NCBI RefSeq assembly: GCF_017743935.1
Contig: NZ_JAGHRE010000015.1
Span: 31,371-95,370, forward strand
Direction: 5' to 3'
DNA: 64,000 nucleotides
From: Tropicibacter sp. R16_0
Lineage (GTDB): Bacteria; Pseudomonadota; Alphaproteobacteria; Rhodobacterales; Rhodobacteraceae
Below are positions 8,590 to 17,386 of the stretch, one piece after another (the stretch's first letter is position 1; each line of letters starts with the position of its first letter). The translations under genes were made by a program, and so were the position numbers. The notes below the pieces were generated by a model. The model searched no databases. It saw only the letters and a program-made list of their open reading frames with translations, and was not told the origin of the DNA.

Positions 8590-9459
8590 TCAATCCGCCT
8601 CGCGGTTTTCGTAGCGCAACCCGTGTTCCAGCATCTCGGCTGTCCCGATCCGGTCGTTCAATCCGTTGAAATCATACATGCGATCCGCGAAGGGCCGATT
8701 GGTTCCGTTGGCATGCAGGCTTTCGTAGTAGTCGCTTGCTGTTTTCGCCAGCGCGCGGACGATGCCACCCGGGAAGATCACGATAGAGTATCCCAGAGCT
8801 TCAAGGTCTGACGTGCTCTGCAACGGAGTTGCGCCACCTTCGACCATATTGGCGAGCAGTGGGATACGGTCGCCAAAGTGCGACGCAGCACGTTGCAGCT
8901 CATCACCAGAGCGAAGCGCCTCGATGAACAGAACGTCGGCGCCAGCTTCGACGTACAAATCGGCGCGTTCAACGGCGGCATCAAACCCTTCGGTTGCCAC
9001 TGCATCGGTGCGCGCAATGATCAAGGTGTCATCAGATTGGCGCGCATCCGCCATGGCCGCGATCTTGCCCACCATTTCCCCGGCCGGGATCAGGGACTTG
9101 TCAGCTAGGTGGCCGCATCTTTTGGGGAACGTCTGATCTTCGACTTGCAGGGCCGAGGCGCCCGCGCGTTCGTAAAGGCGCATCGTACGTTGCGCGTTGA
9201 GGGCGTTTCCGAAACCGGTGTCTGCATCGATAATCACGGGCAGATCGACCCGGTCCCTGATCAACGACATGGTCTCCGCCATTTCGGTCACTGACGTCAA
9301 ACCGATATCCGGTCGGCCCAAGCGGGTGTAGGCCACGGCAGCACCCGAAAGATAGAGCGCCTCGAACCCTGCTTGTTCTGCGAGGTTTGCGGTAAGCCCG
9401 TCATAAACCCCGGGCGCGACCAGGATCGATTGCAATTGAAGCCGTTCGCGTAGAGTCAT
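8590..9459 (-). CDS. Isocitrate lyase/PEP mutase family C-C lyase
   Basis: The 289-residue product shows the family hallmarks: DADTGFGN (Mg-binding Asp at about 78 and 80) and FPKRCGH at 112-117, where Cys115 is the catalytic acid/base of true lyases of this superfamily. Length and motif fit 2-methylisocitrate lyase, 2,3-dimethylmalate lyase and oxaloacetate hydrolase relatives. The KRCGH Cys argues for a C-C lyase over a phosphonopyruvate mutase. It overlaps the isochorismatase-like gene by 4 bp upstream and abuts the dehydrogenase downstream. Given the LeuCD-like hydro-lyase on the divergent arm, cleavage of a substituted malate is the best inference. Confidence 0.85.
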   Translation of the reverse strand: MTLRERLQLQSILVAPGVYDGLTANLAEQAGFEALYLSGAAVAYTRLGRPDIGLTSVTEMAETMSLIRDRVDLPVIIDADTGFGNALNAQRTMRLYERAGASALQVEDQTFPKRCGHLADKSLIPAGEMVGKIAAMADARQSDDTLIIARTDAVATEGFDAAVERADLYVEAGADVLFIEALRSGDELQRAASHFGDRIPLLANMVEGGATPLQSTSDLEALGYSIVIFPGGIVRALAKTASDYYESLHANGTNRPFADRMYDFNGLNDRIGTAEMLEHGLRYENREAD

Positions 9460-10061
9460 GACAAAACCTCCATCACTTGGGCGCAGGTCATGGTCGGAGA
9501 AATTGACCCCAACGAAACAAGGGTGGCCTCATGCACCTCGGGTTTGAATGCTGCGCATCCATCCGACAGCAGAATGGTGTGAATGTTGCGCAGGTGCGCG
9601 TCGCGTACCGTGCTGGCGACGCCGCCATTTGTGACGATGCCGCCGACGATCAACGTGTCGATGTCGAGCGCGCGCAGGATGTATTCCAGCCGCGTTTGAT
9701 AAAAGGCCGAGTAGGCGACTTTTTCGACGGTGTAGTCAGCTGGCGCAAGTGTCTCGACAAGTGCGTGCCCAAAGGCGCCGGGTGCGAAGTCACCTTTGCC
9801 AAGAAAGGGGCGCAACTCTTTGAGGTGCGGAGCGATCAAAGGCTCTCCACCCGGTCCGGGAACCAGCGTGAACTGGGCACTGATGTAGGTGCCGCCTTTG
9901 GCGCGGAGAGCCTCAGCCACGGGCTTTATCCGCTTTGGAAGCGCAGCGATGGCGTCCGAGCCTTGTCCCGCACGGCCATAGGCGCCTTCGGGGTGTAAAA
10001 AGTCGTTCTGCAGGTCAATCGTAAGGAGTGCCGTTTTCCGGGGGTCAATCGTATCGCTCAT
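9456..10061 (-). CDS. Isochorismatase-fold hydrolase lacking the usual Cys
   Basis: This 201-residue protein has the isochorismatase fold: LLTIDLQNDFL with Asp16, VEKVAYSAF with Lys114, and a GGIVTNGGVASTVRDAH loop. Amidases of the family (nicotinamidase, N-carbamoylsarcosine or maleamate hydrolases) carry Cys in the TN-x-C-V loop. Here the position is Gly147. Isochorismatases proper (EntB, PhzD) also have Gly there, so the protein may act without a covalent thioester or may have lost amidase activity. It starts one base after the HyuA stop and overlaps the lyase by 4 bp, indicating coupled translation. Confidence 0.8.
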   Translation of the reverse strand: MSDTIDPRKTALLTIDLQNDFLHPEGAYGRAGQGSDAIAALPKRIKPVAEALRAKGGTYISAQFTLVPGPGGEPLIAPHLKELRPFLGKGDFAPGAFGHALVETLAPADYTVEKVAYSAFYQTRLEYILRALDIDTLIVGGIVTNGGVASTVRDAHLRNIHTILLSDGCAAFKPEVHEATLVSLGSISPTMTCAQVMEVLS

Positions 10062-10062
10062 A

Positions 10063-12120
10063 TCATGCCCCTTCCGCCGTTATGATGGTATTTCCAAAGT
10101 CATCGGTACGTCCGACAAGACCGGGATCGATCAAGACGGTTGTGTCTGGTTGCACCAGGATGGCCGGACCAGGAACCGCAGACCCGACCGGAAGCGCCAA
10201 GCGATCATAGATTGCAGTTTCGTGCCAAGCGTCGCCGAAGTGGACCTTGCGACTGCCCAGTTTTGCTGCCGCGATATCCCCACCGGCCGGGGCTAGTGTT
10301 CTGAGATCGAACTTGGGCCGCCGACCGATGACGGCGGTGCGCAGGTTCATAACGCGGCGTATGCCATTCTTGAGTAACCGCCCATAGGTTGCCCGATAAG
10401 CAGCGTCAAAGGCGGCCTCTACCTCCTCAACGGTTGGGGGTGTGACACGTCCGTCAATCACTTCTACGGGCAAGGGTACGGATACCGTATGCGTCTGGCC
10501 GATATAGGCCATGTCCAGTTCAAAGACGGTGTCTCGGGCTTCGAACCGCGATTGCGCCGCATCCAGAAGGGCAAGCCCGTCGTCCACATGACCTTGCATG
10601 AGCAATTGCATGTTTTGAGTATCCAGCGCGCTGGTGGTCGTATTGATCGTTTGGACAAAATCCTGGCGCATATCGGCGATCACGCAGCCCATCGCGCTGG
10701 TGACGCCGGGATATCGGGGCACAATGGCGCTGCCAATCCCAACCTCTTTTAGCATCGCGCCGGTGTGCAAGGCTCCGCCGCCGCCAAACGGCATGAAGGC
10801 AAAGCGTTTGGGGTCGAACCCCCGCTCAATGCTGACAAGGCGTATCGCCCCGGCCATGCGCGAGTTGGCAACGGTAAGGATGGCCTCGGCAGCCTCGACT
10901 GTGGAAAGGCCAAGCGCCTTGCCGACGTGTTCGTCAATGGCCCGGGCTGCGGCATCGACGTCCAGTCGGTCCAGTTTGCCGCCAATCGGGCTGTCGGGGT
11001 CAATCCGGCCAAGCACCACATTGGCATCCGTTACCGTGGGCCGGGTGTTGCCCAATCCATAGGCCACTGGTCCGGGCGTCGATCCCGCGCTTTCCGGGCC
11101 AATGTTCAGCAGCCCGCCCTTATCTACCCAAGCAATTGAACCACCACCTGCACCAATCGTGGTAATCTCGATCATCGGCGTCCGAACCACCATCCCGAAA
11201 TCGATGGAGGTCTGAGGCGACAGCATGGACTGACCTTCGGAAATCAGGGCAACATCAAAGCTCGTGCCGCCCATGTCCCCTGTAATCACGTTCTCGAACC
11301 CGGCGGTATGCGCAATATGACCGGCCGCGATTACACCAGCAGCCGGGCCGGACAACGCCGTTCGCACTGGCAGGCTGCAGGCCGTGTCGGTGCCCATGAC
11401 CCCGCCGTTTGATTGGACGATCATGAACTCGCCTTCAAACCCGCCCTGTTTGAGCGCGTTGTCCAGACGTTCGATGTACCCGGAAACCTCGGGCTGCAGG
11501 TAGGCGTTCAACGCGGTCGTCGAGAACCGCTCGAACTCACGGATTTCCGGGAGGATCTCCGAGGACGCGCTGACATGCGGGTTGGGCCAGATGGCGCGCA
11601 CCGCCTCAACGGCCGCCCGTTCGTTTTCCGGATTGGCGTAAGCATTTGCGAACAAGATCGCCACAGCCAAACAGCCTTGGTCGATCAACTCTCGCGCCGC
11701 CGCTTGAACCGCTTCAAGGTCGACCGAGACACGCACAGTGCCGTCTGCCAGTGTCCTCTCGGGCACCTCCAATCTCAGGTTCCTGGGGACCACCGGTTCA
11801 AAGTCACCACGCAGCCCCCAGGTTCGGGGTCGGTCTCGACGCCGCATTTCCAATACGTCGCGCAGACCTTCGGTCGTGATAATCCCGATCTTCGCGCCCT
11901 TGCGCTCCAAGAGCGCGTTGGTGCCTGCCGTTGTTCCATGCACGACGACGCCAACACCGGACAAATCCTCGACCTTGCGTGCAATCCCGTCGAGGAAACC
12001 ACCCGATTGGTCAGGGCGCGACGTCGGCACCTTTGCAACCTCGGCAATACCGCTTGCTTCGTCCAGAACGAACACATCCGTGAACGTGCCACCGACATCC
12101 ACACCGATCATCTTTGTCAT
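10063..12120 (-). CDS. hyuA: Hydantoinase/oxoprolinase family protein, subunit A
   Basis: The 685-residue protein opens with the actin-like ATPase motif MTKMIGVDVGGTFTDVFVLD. Further phosphate and adenosine motifs include VVVHGTTAGTNALLERKG, TGDMGGTSFDV and FMPFGGGGALH. Subunits of this family open cyclic amides (5-oxoproline, N-methylhydantoin, caprolactam) or carboxylate ketones at the cost of ATP. The start chosen is the ATG at 12120, whose ATGA overlaps the HyuB stop by 4 bp and gives the canonical N-terminus; the frame runs upstream to 12327 without homology. It pairs with HyuB. Confidence 0.9.
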   Translation of the reverse strand: MTKMIGVDVGGTFTDVFVLDEASGIAEVAKVPTSRPDQSGGFLDGIARKVEDLSGVGVVVHGTTAGTNALLERKGAKIGIITTEGLRDVLEMRRRDRPRTWGLRGDFEPVVPRNLRLEVPERTLADGTVRVSVDLEAVQAAARELIDQGCLAVAILFANAYANPENERAAVEAVRAIWPNPHVSASSEILPEIREFERFSTTALNAYLQPEVSGYIERLDNALKQGGFEGEFMIVQSNGGVMGTDTACSLPVRTALSGPAAGVIAAGHIAHTAGFENVITGDMGGTSFDVALISEGQSMLSPQTSIDFGMVVRTPMIEITTIGAGGGSIAWVDKGGLLNIGPESAGSTPGPVAYGLGNTRPTVTDANVVLGRIDPDSPIGGKLDRLDVDAAARAIDEHVGKALGLSTVEAAEAILTVANSRMAGAIRLVSIERGFDPKRFAFMPFGGGGALHTGAMLKEVGIGSAIVPRYPGVTSAMGCVIADMRQDFVQTINTTTSALDTQNMQLLMQGHVDDGLALLDAAQSRFEARDTVFELDMAYIGQTHTVSVPLPVEVIDGRVTPPTVEEVEAAFDAAYRATYGRLLKNGIRRVMNLRTAVIGRRPKFDLRTLAPAGGDIAAAKLGSRKVHFGDAWHETAIYDRLALPVGSAVPGPAILVQPDTTVLIDPGLVGRTDDFGNTIITAEGA

Positions 12121-13811
12121 TGATCGGCCTCCTTCCACGTTGAGCCGTAGGTGGCAGTGGCCTCGGCTTCGGTCATGTACCCAAGCGCCACATCTTGCGC
12201 GACAGACATCGCGGTGCGTTCGGACGCAGGCCCGTACCCTCCGCCGCCCGGCGTTTCGAGGCGCACGGCCTGACCTTTTTTCAGCTTGATACCCAACATC
12301 TTTGAGGCCAGTGGCGGGCTGTGCCACCCATCCTCTTGCTCATAGGCAAAATGGTTCATGGCCGCTGTGTCACCTCCAACGACACCCTTCGGCGCATAGC
12401 GACCACGCTCGCCAAACAAAAAGGCCTCGGCCTTTTCTTCCAAAAGCTCAATTTCATAGACCGCCCCCAAGCCGCCCCTGTGCTTGCCAGCCCCTGCGCT
12501 GTCAGGGCGCAAGGCCCAATGGCGGAACATGACCGGGTAGGCGGCTTCGAGGATCTCCATCGGAGGGATGGTTGCCGTGGAAATCGGCGCATTGCCGTGG
12601 TTCAACCCATCACTTTCAATGCTGCCGCCGTGACCGCCGCCGTAGAAACTGAACATGACCCAAGGCTGACCGTTCGCCTTCTTGCCTGCAATCGAAAGGG
12701 CATTGATCGTCCCATATGCGTTGGCAACAACGCGATCCGGTGCAGCTTGTGAGGCAGCCGAGAAAATCACATCGATCATACGCAGGATGGTTTCCGTATA
12801 GCCCCCAACCGGTGCCGGGAACTCGGCGGACAAAAGTGACCCATCCGGCACGCGCACATCTACAGGACGCATCACACCGGCATTGGCAGGCAGGTCCGGG
12901 AATATGTGTTTGATGGCGACATAGGCGGTCGCAACCGCGGTTGGCAGTGCGATGTTCACGGGACCTGCCGTAACCGGGGCGGTGCCTTCGAAATCCAGCA
13001 CCATCCGGTCGTCAGAGATCTCCAAGGCTACCTTGATCGGTAGCGCTTCGTCGGTGATCCCATCATTATCGAGGTAGTCGACCGCTTCCCAGCGTCCGTT
13101 TGGCAAGCTGGACAGTTCCGATCGCATGAGTGTTTCTGCGCGATTGCCCAACGCGTCCAGCGCCGCCTTTACGGTTGCCGGGCCGTATTCATCCAGCAAC
13201 TCATTCAGTCGTTTGGTTCCCAGGTCCAGCGCACCCAACTGCCCGTTCAGATCCCCCATCGCGGACTGGGGCAGGCGCGTGTTGCGCATCAGGATGTCGA
13301 TGATGTCCTGCTGAAGTTCGCCGCCACGCACCAGCTTTACCGGTGGAAGCACAAAGGCTTCTTGGAATGCCTCGGTGGCAGAGGGGTTGTAGTTTCCGGG
13401 AACAGCGCCGCCCACATCGTGCCAATGGCCGACACTTGCCAAGTAGCAAAAGATCTCGCCATCCCGATAGAAGGGCCGAACCAGCCTCATGTCACTTAGG
13501 TGGGTCCCGCCCATGTGCGCATCATTAAAGATGTAGATGTCACCATCTTCCAGATCGCCAGCTTCTGCCGCCTTGTCGATGACGGCTTTGACGGCGAAAG
13601 ACATGACGCCAACAAAGATCGGCAGGCCGGATTTCCCCTGAACCAGGGTATCGCCAGTTTCGGCATGGTAGAGCCCGTGCGACGCATCATGGGCTTCAGC
13701 AATAATGGGGTTAAACGCCGCCCTAAACAGAGTGGCGTCCATTTCATCGGCGATTTGTTCCATCCGTCCGGCCAGAACAGCCAGCGTGATTGGATCGATT
13801 GCATCAGCCAT
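12117..13811 (-). CDS. hyuB: Hydantoinase/oxoprolinase family protein, subunit B
   Basis: The product (564 residues) begins DPITLAVLAGRMEQIADEMD. It contains FNDAHMGGTHLSDMRLVRP, GHWHDVGGAVPGNYNPSATE and the C-terminal TPGGGGYGP, all typical of HyuB/acetone-carboxylase-alpha-type subunits that bind metal and hydrolyse or carboxylate the activated intermediate. The length is normal for stand-alone HyuB. Its start lies 8 bp inside the upstream tautomerase gene and its stop overlaps hyuA by 4 bp, so the two subunits should be made in equal amounts. The specific substrate cannot be read from sequence. Confidence 0.9.
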   Translation of the reverse strand: MADAIDPITLAVLAGRMEQIADEMDATLFRAAFNPIIAEAHDASHGLYHAETGDTLVQGKSGLPIFVGVMSFAVKAVIDKAAEAGDLEDGDIYIFNDAHMGGTHLSDMRLVRPFYRDGEIFCYLASVGHWHDVGGAVPGNYNPSATEAFQEAFVLPPVKLVRGGELQQDIIDILMRNTRLPQSAMGDLNGQLGALDLGTKRLNELLDEYGPATVKAALDALGNRAETLMRSELSSLPNGRWEAVDYLDNDGITDEALPIKVALEISDDRMVLDFEGTAPVTAGPVNIALPTAVATAYVAIKHIFPDLPANAGVMRPVDVRVPDGSLLSAEFPAPVGGYTETILRMIDVIFSAASQAAPDRVVANAYGTINALSIAGKKANGQPWVMFSFYGGGHGGSIESDGLNHGNAPISTATIPPMEILEAAYPVMFRHWALRPDSAGAGKHRGGLGAVYEIELLEEKAEAFLFGERGRYAPKGVVGGDTAAMNHFAYEQEDGWHSPPLASKMLGIKLKKGQAVRLETPGGGGYGPASERTAMSVAQDVALGYMTEAEATATYGSTWKEADQ

Positions 13812-14367
13812 TCGCGCGCACCTCTGCCAGATCGTTCCATACGTCCTGTTTCACGATTTTTCCCCCTGACACCTCAAACCGGTCGATGAACCGAATGCCT
13901 GCAAACGGCGTCCCGTCCGGCCATTCGCCCGAGAGTGTCCCTTGTGTGTAAACAACGGCGACATCGCCTGATTGAAAGGCCTCGACGTTGTCATAAGTCT
14001 TTTTGACGAAGCGATACCGATCCTTCGCCCAATCGATGAGTTCATTGAGTGATGACATCGATTGGGCCGCGGGGAACACCATGCTGAACTCCTCCCCAAG
14101 CATGGCGTTCGCCGCGGCTAAATCGCGCTCTTCCATCGCGGCAAGATAGTTGAGCACGATTTGTGACGGATCAGGCAGAGCCGGTGCCGGAGAGCGATGC
14201 TCTCCACCACGTGCATAGTTCTCAGACGCATATTCGCTCACCAAGACGGTGATCGCCTCATTGGTCGCAGGAACGACGAAGCGAATCGCATCTGTCAAAG
14301 CCGTGATCAGACGCTTTTTCTCTTCTGGAGCATAGCCTTCCAGAATGCGTGCCTCGACAATTGGCAT
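13804..14367 (-). CDS. Tautomerase-SnoaL two-domain protein
   Basis: With the ATG at 14367 the mature protein starts Pro-Ile-Val (MPIVEARILEGYAPEEKKRL). This supplies the N-terminal catalytic proline of 4-oxalocrotonate-tautomerase-like enzymes. GAGGGA lies five bases upstream and supports this start over an in-frame ATG at 14397. Residues 1 to about 60 form the tautomerase domain. Residues about 68 to 187 (LNYLAAMEERDLAAANAML...VAVVYTQGTLSGEWPDGTPF) look like a SnoaL/NTF2 alpha+beta barrel. It is the first gene of the leftward operon. It may isomerise a double bond or enol in the degraded compound. Confidence 0.75.
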   Translation of the reverse strand: MPIVEARILEGYAPEEKKRLITALTDAIRFVVPATNEAITVLVSEYASENYARGGEHRSPAPALPDPSQIVLNYLAAMEERDLAAANAMLGEEFSMVFPAAQSMSSLNELIDWAKDRYRFVKKTYDNVEAFQSGDVAVVYTQGTLSGEWPDGTPFAGIRFIDRFEVSGGKIVKQDVWNDLAEVRANG

Positions 14368-14513
14368 CTTTTCCCTCGCAAAATCTGTACTTTTCATATA
14401 ACAGGTTTTGGTATATGGAAAGGTCAAAATAAACACACTAGAGAAGCCAGGTGATCTGCGGGGATCGCCGAACTTCTTTAAGGTGAAGGACCAGGAACAG
14501 GGGACTGACTGCG
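14368..14513. promoter_or_regulatory. Divergent control region of the two catabolic operons
   Basis: The 146-bp spacer separates the leftward tautomerase-hyuBA operon from the rightward GntR operon. It is AT-richer than its surroundings and contains the inverted repeat at 14395-14417. It should hold both promoters; exact -10 and -35 elements could not be fixed by eye. Confidence 0.55.
14395..14417. promoter_or_regulatory. Candidate GntR/HutC operator
   Basis: CATATAAC and GGTATATG (14395-14402 and 14410-14417) form an imperfect inverted repeat, 7 of 8 positions matching, separated by seven bases. GTATAT-containing palindromes are typical of HutC-subfamily GntR sites. The site is 28 bp upstream of the tautomerase start and about 100 bp upstream of the regulator gene, suited to controlling both operons. 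Confidence 0.45.
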
Positions 14514-15308
14514 GTGAACGCGCAAGGCAAACATTCACTTCCAGAGGGCGGAAAGGCCCGTAGAGTCTATCTTTTGTTGCGGGACGACATCATCAATGGG
14601 GTCGTGCGCGAGGGCAGCCTTTTGCCTGGTGAGAACAAGCTGGCCGAAACATACAACGTCAGCCGCATAACGATTCGCCGAGCGTTGGATGCATTGGCCT
14701 CGGAAGGGTGGATCGAGAAGAAAACGGGCGCCGGTTCGATCGTGTTGCCGCGTTCTGGATCTGGACAAAAGATCTCGGCGAACTTTGCGACGCTCATTCC
14801 GCAACTGGTCGACATCGATCGCTCCACCACCGCGCGTCTTCTCACCTTCTCATATGGTGCGCCGCCCGAAGCCGTCGCCGATGCGCTTGATCTATCCAAG
14901 GGCGAAAAAGTCCAAACCGCGGTGCGGGTTCGCTTGGTCGATGATCAGCCTTATTCGCATCTGACGACACATGTGCCCGAGCAAATCGCACGGAACTACG
15001 ACGAAACTGACCTGGCCACACAGCCGCTTTTCCGCCTGCTTGAACGCAGCGGGGTCAAGGTGGACAGCGCGCAGCAGTCGTTGTCTGCGACCCTGGCCTC
15101 GCCAGAAGTTGCCGAGGCATTGGGCGTGGTGGTCGGATCGGCGCTTTTGTCTTTGAAACGTGTTGTGCGCGACGAAAACGGACGCGGAGTGGAGTATCTG
15201 TCTGCGCTCTATCGGCCCGAGCTGTTCCGCGTCGAAATGGAACTGTCGCGCGTTGGTTCTGGTGAAACCCGATACTGGCAACCAGTGATCGGAGCGCGCA
15301 CCGAATGA
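14514..15308 (+). CDS. GntR/HutC family transcriptional regulator with UTRA domain
   Basis: The 264-residue protein has a GntR winged helix at about residues 15-85 (LLPGENKLAETYNVSRITIRR, then ALASEGWIEKKTGAG). A UTRA effector domain follows from about 105 (VQTAVRVRLVDDQPYSHLTTHVP, then SALYRPELFRVEMELSR). UTRA domains bind small-molecule inducers such as pathway intermediates. It begins at GTG 14514; no strong ribosome site is seen. Its stop overlaps the LeuC-like start by 4 bp, so regulator and enzymes are co-transcribed and likely autoregulated through the palindrome upstream. Confidence 0.88.
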   Translation: MNAQGKHSLPEGGKARRVYLLLRDDIINGVVREGSLLPGENKLAETYNVSRITIRRALDALASEGWIEKKTGAGSIVLPRSGSGQKISANFATLIPQLVDIDRSTTARLLTFSYGAPPEAVADALDLSKGEKVQTAVRVRLVDDQPYSHLTTHVPEQIARNYDETDLATQPLFRLLERSGVKVDSAQQSLSATLASPEVAEALGVVVGSALLSLKRVVRDENGRGVEYLSALYRPELFRVEMELSRVGSGETRYWQPVIGARTE

Positions 15309-16705
15309 AACCCCAGACCCTTCTTGATAAGCTCTGGCAAGAGCATGAGGTCAAACGGCGCGACGATGGGGCGTCGCTGCTCTGGGTGGACCGTCATCTC
15401 GTGCACGAGGGGTCTCATCATGCCTTTGCCAAGCTCGATGCGAGGGGAATGAAAGTTGCAGAACCAAGTCTGACCTACGGGGTCGCCGATCACTATGCCC
15501 CGACACGGGGCGCCCCTGCCAGTGCCGACATTGCAAGAATGATTTCGACCCTGGAAGCCAATGCCACAAAGCACGGCATCACGTGTTTTGGTCTGGATGA
15601 TCCGCGGCAGGGCATCGTGCATGTGATCGGACCCGAACAGGGGCTGACCTTGCCGGGCATGCTGGTCAATTGCGGCGACAGCCACACCTCAACCCATGGT
15701 GCCTTTGGCGCGCTGGCCTTTGGTATTGGGGCGACAGAAGTCGCTCATGTGTTGGCCACCCAGACCATATGGCAAAAGAAACCCAGATCCATGCGGATCA
15801 CTATCAATGGCCAACTAGGCCCGGGAGTGGGCGCAAAGGACATTGCGCTGGCATGGATTTCCAAGCTTGGCGCAGACGGCGCGCGCGGCCACGCGATCGA
15901 ATACGCGGGAAGCACAGTTCGCGCCTTGTCGATGGAAAGCCGTATGACGTTGTGCAACTTGTCTATTGAAGGCGGCGGGCGGTTTGGCATGATCGCGCCC
16001 GACCAGACGACCTTTGATTATGTGGCGGGGCGCCCATTTGCGCCAACAGGCGACGCTTTGGGCCAAGCCCTGTCGTCGTGGAGCCAGTTGGCCAGCAGTG
16101 CAAACGCAGTCTTTGATCGCGAGGTCGAGATCGACGCGGCCGACATCGCACCAATCGTGACTTGGGGCACCACTCCTGAAGAGGCTTTGCCCATAACGTC
16201 GACCGTTCCGGACCTAAAGACCCTTTCAAAGGAAGAAGCGCAGAAGCTTGGCGAGACCCTGGACTACATGGGCCTTCGCTCTGGCCAATCTCTTTCGGAC
16301 ATTGAGGTGGATCAGGTTTTCATTGGCTCTTGTACGAACGCCCGCATCGAAGATCTGCGTGAGGCGGCAACCGTTCTTGCAGGTCGGAAATCCAAGGTGC
16401 CGGGGCTGGTGTCTCCGGGATCAAAACTCGTCAAGGCTCAGGCCGAAGCCGAAGGTCTGGATCGTATCTTCACGGATGCGGGTCTTGAATGGGTCGGCTC
16501 GGGCTGTTCGATGTGTGTGGCGATGAATGGCGACGCGGTCGCACCTGGCAAACGCTGCGCCTCGACGACCAACCGGAACTTCCGCGGGCGCCAGGGACGC
16601 GGTGCGCGCACGCATTTGATGTCACCTGCGATGGTGGCGGCCGCAGCCGTCAACGGTCGCTTGTCGGACGTACGTCCGTTGCTTGTTGGGCGGGACGTGG
16701 CGTGA
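15305..16705 (+). CDS. LeuC-like aconitase-family hydro-lyase large subunit
   Basis: The 466-residue protein carries the aconitase-family motifs VNCGDSHTSTHGAFGALAFG and FIGSCTNARIEDL, plus GSGCSMCVAMN. Cys343, Cys401 and Cys404 would ligate a 4Fe-4S cluster. The overall layout is that of isopropylmalate isomerase large subunits. It sits in a catabolic operon with no other leucine genes, so a paralogue acting on another substituted malate or maleate (for example dimethylmaleate- or maleate-type hydratase) is more likely than leucine synthesis. It overlaps its regulator and its small subunit by 4 bp each. Confidence 0.88.
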   Translation: MKPQTLLDKLWQEHEVKRRDDGASLLWVDRHLVHEGSHHAFAKLDARGMKVAEPSLTYGVADHYAPTRGAPASADIARMISTLEANATKHGITCFGLDDPRQGIVHVIGPEQGLTLPGMLVNCGDSHTSTHGAFGALAFGIGATEVAHVLATQTIWQKKPRSMRITINGQLGPGVGAKDIALAWISKLGADGARGHAIEYAGSTVRALSMESRMTLCNLSIEGGGRFGMIAPDQTTFDYVAGRPFAPTGDALGQALSSWSQLASSANAVFDREVEIDAADIAPIVTWGTTPEEALPITSTVPDLKTLSKEEAQKLGETLDYMGLRSGQSLSDIEVDQVFIGSCTNARIEDLREAATVLAGRKSKVPGLVSPGSKLVKAQAEAEGLDRIFTDAGLEWVGSGCSMCVAMNGDAVAPGKRCASTTNRNFRGRQGRGARTHLMSPAMVAAAAVNGRLSDVRPLLVGRDVA

Positions 16706-17319
16706 GTGGGTGGAGCACACATACCGGCCTGGCCATCGCTTTGGACCAGGAGAACGTGGATACGGATCAGCTGATTCCAGCCCGGTTTATGTCGACACCA
16801 CGCAGTGAAGGATACGGCCAGTTCTTGCTGAACGACTTGCGCCGGGATGAGCAAGGGCGGAGTAGGGGTGAGCATCCTCTGAACCGACACCCTGAGGCGA
16901 CGGTGCTTGTGTCTCGTCGCAATTTTGGCAGCGGTTCATCACGCGAAGCAGCGGTTTACGCTCTTGTTGATTTTGGCATTCGTGCGGTTCTGGCCCCCAG
17001 TTTTGGTGACATCTTTGCATCCAACGCAGTGAACAACGGCTTGTTACCTGCGCGGTTGTCCGAGGACGTCATCGACCAGATCATCACGCAACTCGGCGAT
17101 ACGGTCGAACCCGCATCTGTCGATCTTCAGGCACAAACGATTTCGCTCTTCGGGGAAACTCTGAATTTTGAGATCGACCCCACGTGGCGCCAGAAACTGG
17201 TCAACGGATGGGATGATATTGATCTGACGCAGGCGCATGCGGACGCGATCTCGGACTACCGCACGCGTCGCGCGAAACAGCAACCATGGATTTTTCCGGC
17301 GGGAGATGGGGCCGGATGA
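16702..17319 (+). CDS. LeuD-like aconitase-family hydro-lyase small subunit
   Basis: The 205-residue product has the swivel-domain signatures DQENVDTDQLIPARF, VLVSRRNFGSGSSREAAVYAL and APSFGDIFASNAVNNGLLP. GSGSSRE is the substrate-carboxylate-binding loop. The start is GTG at 16702, overlapping the large-subunit TGA by 4 bp (GTGA); the frame is open further upstream but that part is antisense-like. It forms the heterodimer with the preceding LeuC-like subunit. Substrate specificity is set by this subunit and cannot be predicted by eye. Confidence 0.87.
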   Translation: MSGWSTHTGLAIALDQENVDTDQLIPARFMSTPRSEGYGQFLLNDLRRDEQGRSRGEHPLNRHPEATVLVSRRNFGSGSSREAAVYALVDFGIRAVLAPSFGDIFASNAVNNGLLPARLSEDVIDQIITQLGDTVEPASVDLQAQTISLFGETLNFEIDPTWRQKLVNGWDDIDLTQAHADAISDYRTRRAKQQPWIFPAGDGAG

Positions 17320-17323
17320 AAGC

Positions 17324-17340
17324 GGGCGGACTGACCGCCC
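17324..17340. terminator. Short hairpin between hydro-lyase and TRAP genes
   Basis: GGGCGG and CCGCCC pair around a five-base loop just after the LeuD-like stop. No T-run follows on the plus strand, so it is at most a weak terminator or an mRNA-processing hairpin. Confidence 0.3.
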
Positions 17341-17386
17341 AAAAAGTGTGGCCGGGGCACCGGTCGGGGAGAAGGAGGATTAACCC

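Noticed and set aside
15305..17319. LeuC/LeuD pair as the leucine biosynthesis isomerase of the organism
   Set aside because: It is embedded by 4-bp overlaps between a GntR regulator and a TRAP transporter, with no leuA or leuB nearby, so a catabolic paralogue fits better. This cannot be excluded without the rest of the genome.
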